From positions 62,001-126,000 of the forward strand of contig JANYDK010000011.1 in assembly GCA_025363655.1 (NCBI GenBank): 64,000 bases of DNA. The letters run 5' to 3'. Source of the DNA: Deltaproteobacteria bacterium. Its GTDB lineage: Bacteria; Myxococcota_A; Polyangia; Polyangiales; JADJMO01. A program made the translations under genes and the position numbers. Below, one piece after another: positions 9,184-17,156 of this stretch (position 1 is its first letter; each line of letters starts with the position of its first letter). The notes under the pieces are model-generated. The model searched no databases, was not told the origin of the DNA, and saw nothing but the letters and a program-made list of their open reading frames with translations.

Positions 9184-9220
9184 TTCACGCGCGTTCACGC
9201 ATCCTTCACGCCATTCACGC
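9184..9220 (+). promoter_or_regulatory. Phased direct-repeat array, four TTCACGC heptamers
   Basis: Exact TTCACGC heptamers start at 9184, 9194, 9205 and 9214, spaced 10, 11 and 9 bases, about one helical turn each. The array ends 31 bases before the phosphoesterase ATG. OmpR/PhoB-family regulators bind tandem heptamers with this pitch, and Streptomyces PhoP boxes use GTTCACC units. A phosphate-responsive operator is therefore a natural guess for a phosphatase-family gene; it is not proven here. Confidence 0.55.
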
Positions 9221-9251
9221 GAGAGGCCCGAGGGTGTGGCAAAGTGAAGCG

Positions 9252-10739
9252 ATGCGTTCGCTTCGCTTTGCCTTGCCCTTCGCCGCTGCGTCCATTCTTT
9301 CGTCCACGATCGCGTTGGTCGGGTGTTCCTCGAAATCGACTGACGCGACGCCGACCGACGTCGGCATCGACGCGGGACCCGACACGCTCGTCGCCGTCGA
9401 TGCCTCGACCGCGCCTCCCGAGTGGGATCGAGCGGTCACGCCGCCGAGCGACGACGAGGCCGCGAAGAACCGCCTCGGCTGCGTCTACAAAGCCGGCGCG
9501 CTCCCGGCCGAGACGCAGGGCAAGTCGTCTCCGAGCGGCGCCAAGATCCCGATCGACACCGTGGTGGTGGTGATGATGGAGAACCGCTCCTTCGATCACT
9601 ATTTCCAGAAGTTGCCGACTGCCACCGGACGCACCGACCTCGAGGTCGCGCCCGACACGTACACCAACCCCGACGTCGACGCCGCGCACACGCCGGTGAA
9701 GCCTTTCCACGACACGCAGCTCTGCTTCGTCGACACCGCGCACGGCTGGGCGGCGTCCCATCAAAGCTGGAACGGTGGGAAGATGGATGGCTTCCTCGCG
9801 GCCAACGAGAACAGCGATCCGGCACCGAAACACGGCACTCCCGAGATGGCGCGCGGTCTGCGAGCGATGACCTACTACGAGCAAGCCGACTTGCCGTTCA
9901 TGTATTGGGCGGCCGAGAACTATTCGATCGCCGATCACTATCATTGCTCGCTCCTCGGCCCGACCTGGCCGAATCGCATGTACCTCTACGCGGCGACGTC
10001 GTTCGGCAAGACCGAGAACAAGGTGCCCGACGCCGGCAAGTCGATGATCCTCTTCGACGAGCTCGAGAGGCGCGGCATCCCCTGGAAGGTCTACGGCAAC
10101 GGCACCATCGGCTTCGGCATCCTCGCTGCGCAGTTCATCAAGTACCGCGAAGAGCACGTCTTCACGCTCGAGGACTACAAGGCCGACGCCGCTGCCGGCA
10201 CGTTGCCGAACGTCGCCTTCGTCGATCCGAACCTCGGCTCCGAGGCCTACAACCAGAACGACGAGCACCCGCCGGCGATGATGCAAGGCGGTCAGGCGTT
10301 CGTCGCCGACGTGACCAAGACGTTGATGGCGAGCCCGCAGTGGAAGCGCTCGGCGCTCTTCCTCACCTACGACGAGCATGGCGGCCTCTGGGATCACGTG
10401 GCGCCGCCTGCCGCTTGCCCGCCTGACGACACGCCGCCGCAGCTCCCCGCGGGCGATCCGCCAGGTGCATTCGATCGTTATGGAGTTCGCGTGCCGCTGG
10501 TGGTCATCTCGCCTTGGGCGAAGAAGCGCTACGTCGGTCACCACACCTACGACCACACCTCGATCGTGCGCTTCATCCAGGCGCGCTTCGTCCTCCCGGC
10601 GATGACCAATCGCGACGCCAATGCCGAGGCGCCGTGGGACCTCTTCGATTTCGGCGCCGCCCGCACCGACACGCCGGCAGTGCCGACGGTGCCGATCGCC
10701 GAAGACAAGCTCGCCAAGTGCAAGGCGATCTTCGAGTGA
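9252..10739 (+). CDS. Secreted phosphoesterase, phospholipase C / acid phosphatase family
   Basis: A 495-residue exported enzyme of the phosphoesterase family that includes bacterial phospholipase C and AcpA-type acid phosphatases. It should hydrolyse phosphate esters outside the inner membrane. I chose the ATG at 9252 (signal peptide, lipobox LVGC) over the GTG at 9234. Family landmarks are MMENRSFDHYF (metal and nucleophile region), GPTWPNRMY, NDEHPP, TYDEHGGLWDHV and the final DHTSIVRFIQ. A short Asp/Thr linker precedes the domain. Phospholipid versus phosphomonoester preference cannot be read. The upstream heptamer array suggests phosphate control. Confidence 0.9.
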   Translation: MRSLRFALPFAAASILSSTIALVGCSSKSTDATPTDVGIDAGPDTLVAVDASTAPPEWDRAVTPPSDDEAAKNRLGCVYKAGALPAETQGKSSPSGAKIPIDTVVVVMMENRSFDHYFQKLPTATGRTDLEVAPDTYTNPDVDAAHTPVKPFHDTQLCFVDTAHGWAASHQSWNGGKMDGFLAANENSDPAPKHGTPEMARGLRAMTYYEQADLPFMYWAAENYSIADHYHCSLLGPTWPNRMYLYAATSFGKTENKVPDAGKSMILFDELERRGIPWKVYGNGTIGFGILAAQFIKYREEHVFTLEDYKADAAAGTLPNVAFVDPNLGSEAYNQNDEHPPAMMQGGQAFVADVTKTLMASPQWKRSALFLTYDEHGGLWDHVAPPAACPPDDTPPQLPAGDPPGAFDRYGVRVPLVVISPWAKKRYVGHHTYDHTSIVRFIQARFVLPAMTNRDANAEAPWDLFDFGAARTDTPAVPTVPIAEDKLAKCKAIFE

Positions 10740-10826
10740 GTCCTCGTCGAATGAATCTTCCTCGAGCGAGCCTTCGCGAGCGCCGAAAACTGGCCCGATC
10801 GTGCGCCGTTGCGTCACTGCTCGGGC

Positions 10827-12611
10827 GTGAAGAACAGGCACTTCGATAAGAGCATCGTCATCGCGCTGCTCACGGGCGGCGCGATCGCCGGTTGCGGCGG
10901 CAAGTCGAAGCAGGTCGGCAACGCCGAAGCACCGGCGCAGTCACCGCTCGCGAGCGACCCGGCACCGCCCGTTTCGAAGTCGCATCAATTGGCGAGCGTC
11001 GCGCTGCAGACGCCGATCTTCGCGCGTCCCGATCGCGAGTCGAAGAAGCTCGGCTACCTGCGGCTCGGCGCGATCGTGCCGCGCTCGGAGAAGAGCGTCG
11101 CCGGCAGAGGGTGCGTCGGACCGGGCGCCGCTTGGTACGCCATCGATCATGCCGGCTACGTCTGCACGACCAACGCACCGAAGGCCGCGTCGAAATCGCC
11201 GAGTCACGAGAAGGCGCGCTGGGAGCACGAGGCGACGCTCGACCTCGCCCATCCGCTGGTGCGTGCGCTGCGACGACTGCCTGATCTCGACAAGCCGATG
11301 CCGTATCCATATGCCTTCGTTCGCGCGGTGGCGCCGCTCTATTTCCAGGTGCCGACGGCGCAAGAGCAGATGAAGGCCGAGTTCAAGCTGACGCAGCACC
11401 TCACCTCGTACAAGCGCCACACCGACGCCTACAACGCGGTCGAGCACGGTGGCGCCAACGCGGTGATGCTCGGCAAGGACGGCGTCGCGCTCGGCGCTCC
11501 CGAAGCAGCGTATCCGGCGGCGCCCACCGAGAAAGACGAGCACACGCTCTTCGGCGGCAATCTTCCGAACGTCGGCGCGGGCGACGTGCCCGACGATGGT
11601 CTGCCCTGGTGGCTGCACGTCTCGCATGCGCCGAAGGACAACCTGCTCGCTCCACGCTTCGATCGCGACATTCCCAACGTCTCGACCTTCGCCGCGCCCG
11701 ACTATGCCATCTTCGGCGCGCGCATCGCTCGGCATGCTGGCGTCGCGATCATCGGCACCTTCGTCTCGGTCGATGCGGTGGCGAAGAAGAAAGACCCCGT
11801 CAAGATCGCCGAGACGCGTCGCTTCGCCGTCACCATCGACGGGAGGCTGCTCCCCACCGACAAGTTGAAACCGCACGTCGCCTCGGCATTTCATGGCATT
11901 TCGCTGACTGGCGAGGGCGCGCCGACGATGCCCTTCGCCTTCGTGCGCAAGAAGGACGCGCACGTGTACACCGCCAGCGACCTCGGTCACTACTGGCCGA
12001 AGGCGGGCGAGCTCGCCTATCGATCGATCGTCCCGCTCACCGGCAAGGAGCGCCGCTACAAGAAGGTGCGCTACCTCGAGGCGAAGGACGGACGATGGCT
12101 CGACGTCGACGACGTCGCCTACGTCGACGTGCCGGCGAAGGAAGACTGGCCGAAGGAGTTCGACTCCACGAGCACGAAGTGGGTCGACGTCAGCATTTGG
12201 CAGCAGACGCTCGTCGCCTACGAAGGCCAGAAGCCGGTCTACGTGACGTTGATCTCGACCGGCATCGACGGGATGGGCGATCCGAAGAAGACGAAATCGA
12301 CCATCCGCGGCGCCTTTCGCATCGACGCCAAGCACGTGACGACGACGATGGACGCCGACGATCCAGAGAGCAAATTCGAGCTGCGCGACGTGCCTTGGGT
12401 GCAGTACTTCGAGCGCGGCTATGCGCTGCACGCGACGTACTGGCACGACGACTTCGGCAAGCCGCGCAGCCACGGCTGCATCAACCTGGCGCCGATCGAC
12501 GCGCATTGGCTGTTTTTCTGGACCGATCCCGGTTTGCCCGAAGGCTGGCACGGCGTCCGCGCCGACGTCGCGAGCATGAGCCCTGGTACATGGGTGCGGA
12601 TCCACGGCTAG
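10827..12611 (+). CDS. L,D-transpeptidase (YkuD) lipoprotein with SH3-like domain
   Basis: A 594-residue envelope protein. A GTG at 10827 starts a signal peptide with lipobox IAGC; the ORF could extend six codons further upstream, which would spoil the signal. Residues ~55-115 resemble a bacterial SH3 domain. The C-terminal third carries the YkuD L,D-transpeptidase core, with ALHATYWHDDF followed by RSHGCINL, where Cys551 is the nucleophile and the nearby His the base. Such enzymes make 3-3 peptidoglycan crosslinks or anchor proteins to peptidoglycan. The long middle region is unassigned. It lies 87 bases downstream of the phosphoesterase on the same strand. Confidence 0.87.
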   Translation: MKNRHFDKSIVIALLTGGAIAGCGGKSKQVGNAEAPAQSPLASDPAPPVSKSHQLASVALQTPIFARPDRESKKLGYLRLGAIVPRSEKSVAGRGCVGPGAAWYAIDHAGYVCTTNAPKAASKSPSHEKARWEHEATLDLAHPLVRALRRLPDLDKPMPYPYAFVRAVAPLYFQVPTAQEQMKAEFKLTQHLTSYKRHTDAYNAVEHGGANAVMLGKDGVALGAPEAAYPAAPTEKDEHTLFGGNLPNVGAGDVPDDGLPWWLHVSHAPKDNLLAPRFDRDIPNVSTFAAPDYAIFGARIARHAGVAIIGTFVSVDAVAKKKDPVKIAETRRFAVTIDGRLLPTDKLKPHVASAFHGISLTGEGAPTMPFAFVRKKDAHVYTASDLGHYWPKAGELAYRSIVPLTGKERRYKKVRYLEAKDGRWLDVDDVAYVDVPAKEDWPKEFDSTSTKWVDVSIWQQTLVAYEGQKPVYVTLISTGIDGMGDPKKTKSTIRGAFRIDAKHVTTTMDADDPESKFELRDVPWVQYFERGYALHATYWHDDFGKPRSHGCINLAPIDAHWLFFWTDPGLPEGWHGVRADVASMSPGTWVRIHG

Positions 12612-12643
12612 TCGATCGAGTAGACGGCTAGTATCCCGTCCCC

Positions 12644-14008
12644 ATGCACGACGTCCTCGTCATCGGCGCCGGTCTCTCCGGTCTCCGCTGCGCCGCACGC
12701 CTCCAAGAAGCAGGTCACTCGGTCGTCCTCGTCGAGGCGCGCGATCGCGTCGGCGGTCGCACGCTCAGTCGCACCTTGCCGACGCATCCGCACGTCACCG
12801 TCGACCTCGGCGGGCAATGGATCGGACCAGGGCAACATCGCCTCGAGGCGCTCTGCAGAGACCTCGGCGTCGACACGTTTCCGACGTTTCATGCAGGAAA
12901 AAAGGTGCTCGATTCGAAGGGAAAGATCTCGACCTACAAGAGCAGCATCCCTTCCCTCGGCCCGCTGAGTTTGCTCGAGATGGAGCTGACGCTCCGCCGC
13001 GTCGACAAGCTGGTGCAGTCGGTGCCGGTGCTCGATCCGCGGAAGGCGCCGCGCGCCGAGGAGCTCGACGGGGCGACGGTCGAAGACTGGAAGCAACGCA
13101 TCCACAGCCGCGCCGTCCGCGGTTGCGTCGATGCGGCCGTGCGCACCGTCTTCGGCACCGAGCCACGCGATCTCTCGCTGCTCTGGTTTCTCGCATATCT
13201 GCGCGCCGGCGGCGGCTTCATGAAGCTCGTCGAGATCGAGAAGGGTGCGCAGGAGCGGCGCTTCGTCACGGGCGCGCAGTCGATCTCCCAGCGCCTCGCC
13301 GATCGCTTCGTCGCCAAGGGTGGAAGGCTGCTTTTGCAGACGCCGGTAGCGGCGATCGAACAAGACGAGAACAGCGTGCGCGTCGTCACCTCGCACAACG
13401 AGTACTCGGTCGCGCGCGTAGTGATGGCGATCCCGCCGCACCTCGCGGGTCGCATTCGTTACCAGCCAGGGCTCCCGGTCGCGCGCGATCAGCTGACGCA
13501 GCGCTTTCCGATGGGTGCGACCGTCAAGTGCATCGCGGTTTACGACCGGCCATTCTGGCGTGAGCAGGGCTTCTCCGGCGAAGCGGTCTGCGACGTCGGA
13601 CCCGTCTCCGTCGTCTTCGACAACACCAGCGCCGACGACGGTACGGGCGCAGTGGCGATGCTCCTCGCGTTCGTCGTCGGACAACCAGGGCGTGCGTGGT
13701 CGACGCGTACCCAGGCCGCCAACAAGGCGATCGTCCTCGACACCTTCGCGCGCTATTTCGGCGACGCCGCGAAGACGCCGCTCGACTACCTCGAACAAGA
13801 CTGGTCGACCGAAGAGTGGACGGGCGGCTGTCCAGTCGGGAGCGCCACTCCCGGGACGCTGTCGGCGTGCGCACCTGCGCTGCGTGCGCCGATCGGGCGA
13901 CTCCACTTCGCCGGCACCGAGACCGCCACCGAGTGGACGGGCTACCTCGAGGGCGCGCTTCAAGCAGGCGATCGCGCTGCCGACGAAGTACGCGCGCGGC
14001 TTCGCTAG
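12644..14008 (+). CDS. Flavin-dependent amine oxidase
   Basis: A 454-residue cytosolic FAD enzyme of the monoamine oxidase/protoporphyrinogen-oxidase-like family, which oxidatively deaminates amines to aldehydes. The N-terminal dinucleotide fold is VIGAGLSGLRCA, followed by the RxGGR block (ARDRVGGRT). The C-terminal HFAGTETATEWTGYLEGA is the second FAD-contact motif. It has no signal peptide, unlike its upstream neighbours. The gene sits 32 bases after the transpeptidase and 40 before an amidase, so a small amine/amide catabolic pair is plausible. The substrate is unknown. Confidence 0.9.
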   Translation: MHDVLVIGAGLSGLRCAARLQEAGHSVVLVEARDRVGGRTLSRTLPTHPHVTVDLGGQWIGPGQHRLEALCRDLGVDTFPTFHAGKKVLDSKGKISTYKSSIPSLGPLSLLEMELTLRRVDKLVQSVPVLDPRKAPRAEELDGATVEDWKQRIHSRAVRGCVDAAVRTVFGTEPRDLSLLWFLAYLRAGGGFMKLVEIEKGAQERRFVTGAQSISQRLADRFVAKGGRLLLQTPVAAIEQDENSVRVVTSHNEYSVARVVMAIPPHLAGRIRYQPGLPVARDQLTQRFPMGATVKCIAVYDRPFWREQGFSGEAVCDVGPVSVVFDNTSADDGTGAVAMLLAFVVGQPGRAWSTRTQAANKAIVLDTFARYFGDAAKTPLDYLEQDWSTEEWTGGCPVGSATPGTLSACAPALRAPIGRLHFAGTETATEWTGYLEGALQAGDRAADEVRARLR

Positions 14009-14048
14009 TCGACGCGAAGACGTCGGCGAAATGAGAGACTGTGCCGCG

Positions 14049-15506
14049 ATGGATCCGACGCTCACCCTCTCCGCGCGCGAATTGGCCGAAAAAATCAGGG
14101 CGCAGACGCTGAGCTCGCGCGCCGTCGTCGAGGCGCACGTTCGCCGCATCGAGGAGGTCAATCCAATCCTCAACGCCGTCGTCCGTGAGCGCTTTTTCGC
14201 TGCGCGTCGTGAAGCCGACGCCGCCGATCGCGCCGTCGCCGAGGGTCGCGACGATCTCGGCCCGCTCCACGGCGTGCCTTGCACCATCAAAGAGAGCTTC
14301 GCGCTCAGCGGCATGCCCAACACCGGTGGTCTCGTCGCCAGGCAAGGAAGGCTCGCCGAGCACGACTCGGTCGCCGTCGCCCGCGTCCGCGCTGCTGGAG
14401 CGATCCCGCTCGGCATCACCAACGTCTCCGAGCTGTGCATGTGGTGGGAGAGCAGCAACCGCGTCTACGGTCGCACGAGCAACCCGTACGATCCCTCGCG
14501 CTGCGTCGGCGGGAGCAGCGGCGGCGAAGGTGCCATCGTCGGCGCGGGCGCGTCTCCGTTCGGTCTCGGCTCCGACATCGGCGGCTCGATCCGCATCCCC
14601 GCGTTCTTCAACGGCGTCTTCGGTCACAAGTCGACCGGCGGTCTCGTGCCGGCGACGGGCCAATTTCCGATTCCTCACGGCCACGCGCTGCGCATGATGA
14701 CCTCGGGCCCGATCGCGCGTCGCGCCGAAGACCTGATGCCGATCTTGCGCGTGCTCGCCGGCAGCGATCCGGGCGATCCTCTCTGTCGCGACTTCCCCCT
14801 CGGCGACCCGGCCGCCGTCGAGCTGAGCCGGCTGCGCGCCGTCAGCATCGAGGAAAATGGCTTTTCGCGCGTCGATGAGGAGCTCGTGGCGGCGCAACGT
14901 CGCGTCGAGGCCCATCTCCGTACAGGCGGCGTCGAGGTGACGCGCGCACGCTCGAAGGAAGTGCTCCCCGAGCTCGCGAGCTCCCTCGAGATCTGGAGCG
15001 CACGCATGTCGACCGCGGGGGGACCGACGTTCGCCGCGATGCTCGGCAACGGCCCCGACGTCAACGCCTTCCGTGAGCTCCTCAAGTGGACCCTCGGTCG
15101 CTCGGCGCACACGCTGCCCGCGCTCGTGCTCGCCATCGTCGAGCGCTTCCCCCACCTCGCCGAGGCACGCATGCACGTGGCGCTCGAGGCCTTCGAATCG
15201 CTGAAGGAGAAGCTCGCGCAGCTCATCGGCAAGGATGGCGTGCTTCTCTATCCCTCGTTCACCCAACCGGCGCCGCGTCACAATAGGCCGCTGCTCAATC
15301 CATTTCAATTCAGCTACCCGTCGATCCTCAACGCGCTCGAAGTGCCTTCGACGCAGGTGCCGCTCGGTCTCGGCACGCGCGGTCTACCGCTCGGCATCCA
15401 GGTCGCCTCGCTGCACGAGAACGATCACGTCACCATCGCCGTCGCCCTCGAGCTCGAGCGCGCCTTCGGAGGATGGGTCCCACCGCGGATGGCGTACGCG
15501 GCTTGA
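14049..15506 (+). CDS. Amidase (amidase-signature family, FAAH/GatA-like)
   Basis: A 485-residue amidase-signature enzyme with the complete Ser-cisSer-Lys triad: Lys81 in CTIKES, Ser156 in GGSSGG and nucleophile Ser180 in GSDIGGSIRIPA. The ATG at 14049 gives the usual N-terminus (LSARELAEKIRAQ); an ATG six codons upstream is possible. The C-terminal half (GVLLYPSFTQPAP, VPLGLGTRGLPLGIQ) matches fatty-acid-amide-hydrolase-like members more than GatA, and no gatB or gatC is nearby, so a catabolic amidase is preferred to a tRNA amidotransferase subunit. It is convergent with the histidine kinase gene, 14 bases apart. Confidence 0.9.
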   Translation: MDPTLTLSARELAEKIRAQTLSSRAVVEAHVRRIEEVNPILNAVVRERFFAARREADAADRAVAEGRDDLGPLHGVPCTIKESFALSGMPNTGGLVARQGRLAEHDSVAVARVRAAGAIPLGITNVSELCMWWESSNRVYGRTSNPYDPSRCVGGSSGGEGAIVGAGASPFGLGSDIGGSIRIPAFFNGVFGHKSTGGLVPATGQFPIPHGHALRMMTSGPIARRAEDLMPILRVLAGSDPGDPLCRDFPLGDPAAVELSRLRAVSIEENGFSRVDEELVAAQRRVEAHLRTGGVEVTRARSKEVLPELASSLEIWSARMSTAGGPTFAAMLGNGPDVNAFRELLKWTLGRSAHTLPALVLAIVERFPHLAEARMHVALEAFESLKEKLAQLIGKDGVLLYPSFTQPAPRHNRPLLNPFQFSYPSILNALEVPSTQVPLGLGTRGLPLGIQVASLHENDHVTIAVALELERAFGGWVPPRMAYAA

Positions 15507-15520
15507 GTTACGAGCGCGTC

Positions 15521-17152
15521 TTACGAACGCGAAGAGGGCGGAGGTGCGCCTTTTCCACCTGGGCCGCGAACCGGCAAGCGCAAAGCGAAGACGCTGCCGA
15601 CGCCGTCGTCTCCAGCCTCGACCGTGACCTCGCCGCCGTGCGCTTCGGCGATGTGCCAGACCAGCGCGAGGCCGATTCCGCTTCCTCGGACTTGCCCCGA
15701 TCGGGCTGATTTTCCGCGGTAGAATCGCTCGAAGATGCGCGGCCTCTCCTCGGGCGCGATGCCCGGTCCGAGGTCGACGACCTTGACCGAGTAGGCGTCC
15801 TCACCGCCGACCGTTCCATCTCGCGCCACGATCACCCGCACCACCTCGGTGCCAGTGGCGTACTTGATGGCGTTCTCCACCAGGTTGATGACCGCGAGCT
15901 GCAACGCCCGCTCGTCGACGACCACCGGGGGCAGCTCGGGCGCGACCTCGAGCTCGAGGCGCATGCCCTCGGTCTCGGCGCGATAGCGACAGGCCTCGAC
16001 GGCGCGGACGACGGTCGGCTCGAGATCGGCGTCGCGGTACGAATAGGCCGCTTTTCCTCGTTCGACCCGGGCGAAGTCGAGCACGTTCTCGATCAGCGCG
16101 GTGAGCCGCTCGCTCTCGCGGACGATGATCGAGAGGTACTGCGCGCGCTTCTCCTCGCTCGCCACGCGTCCGGTCATCAAGAGCTCGCCGAACATGCGGA
16201 CGAGCGAGAGCGGCGTCTTCAGCTCGTGCGAGACGTTGGCGACGAACTCACCACGCGCCCGCGCGAGCCGCCTCTCTTGCGCGGTCGCGATGAGGACGAC
16301 GATGAGCCCGGCGACGACGACCACGCACGAGAGACCGAGCAGCGCCATCTCGGTGAGTCGACGACGACGCATCTGCGCGGCGAGCTCGTCGGCCTTGAGC
16401 GGCGCGACCTGCAGGCGCCAAGCGTAGAGCGTGGTCGGGAAGCGCTTGGCGACGACGATGTCACTCGTGATCAGCGGCTTGCCGAAGATGATGTTGCCTT
16501 GATCGTCGACGACGTTCACGCGCGCCGGCGTCGAGGTGCCCGGATCAGGCACGATTTGCGGGAGAAGCTCGCGAAGGACGGCGTCGAGATCGTGATGGAC
16601 GACGAGCAACCGCTCCCCACTCGCGCCGCTCTCGGTCCGGAAGGGCACGCGCCAATAGGCGAGGAGGTAGAACTGACCGTCGTAGGCTTTGTGCAGGTGC
16701 TTGAGCTCGCCGAGGGGCAGCGTCGAGAGATCGAAATCGGCGAGGATCGTGCGCAGAAAGAGCACCCGAAAGGCATCGTCGGCCGGCCCGGGTGCGCGCG
16801 ACGCGAAGCCGACGATCTCGCGTTCTTTGGTCGCGTCGAGGACCACGACATGGGCGATGGTCGGCGTCTGACGCATGATCGCGCGCCAGCGCTTGGGCAC
16901 GTCGTCCGGCCTTCCGCCTTCACCGAGCGAGATCACCGCGTCGTCGGCCTCGACGATGGCGCGATCGACGCGATCGATCTTCTCGTCGGCGAGCCCGAAG
17001 GTCACCTCCGAGAGCGACTGCGTGCGCAGCGCCTCGATCTTGAACGTCGTGCGGTAGGTGACGACCGCGAGGATGATCGCGGCGACGATGATCGCCGGCA
17101 GGAGGATCCACGTGCGCCGCCGGGAAGACGCTTCGGGATCCCAACGCCTCAT
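15521..17152 (-). CDS. Membrane sensor histidine kinase
   Basis: A 543-residue two-component sensor kinase. TM1 spans ~15-33 and TM2 ~269-289, enclosing a ~235-residue periplasmic sensor region of no family I can name. There is no obvious HAMP domain; a short ERRLARAR stretch leads directly to the H-box FVANVSHELKTPLS with phosphoacceptor His309. The ATPase domain has NLVENAIKYA (N box), DLGPGIAPEE (G1), FERFYRG (F box) and GSGIGLALV (G2), so it looks active. No partner response regulator is adjacent. It begins four bases after the stop of the GAF-protein gene, so the two are cotranscribed. Confidence 0.93.
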   Translation of the reverse strand: MRRWDPEASSRRRTWILLPAIIVAAIILAVVTYRTTFKIEALRTQSLSEVTFGLADEKIDRVDRAIVEADDAVISLGEGGRPDDVPKRWRAIMRQTPTIAHVVVLDATKEREIVGFASRAPGPADDAFRVLFLRTILADFDLSTLPLGELKHLHKAYDGQFYLLAYWRVPFRTESGASGERLLVVHHDLDAVLRELLPQIVPDPGTSTPARVNVVDDQGNIIFGKPLITSDIVVAKRFPTTLYAWRLQVAPLKADELAAQMRRRRLTEMALLGLSCVVVVAGLIVVLIATAQERRLARARGEFVANVSHELKTPLSLVRMFGELLMTGRVASEEKRAQYLSIIVRESERLTALIENVLDFARVERGKAAYSYRDADLEPTVVRAVEACRYRAETEGMRLELEVAPELPPVVVDERALQLAVINLVENAIKYATGTEVVRVIVARDGTVGGEDAYSVKVVDLGPGIAPEERPRIFERFYRGKSARSGQVRGSGIGLALVWHIAEAHGGEVTVEAGDDGVGSVFALRLPVRGPGGKGAPPPSSRS

Positions 17153-17156
17153 GCGG

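Noticed and set aside
12608-15308. Two long leftward frames opposite the amine oxidase and amidase genes
   Set aside because: No recognisable domains; the rightward frames carry complete FAD-binding and Ser-Ser-Lys catalytic motifs.
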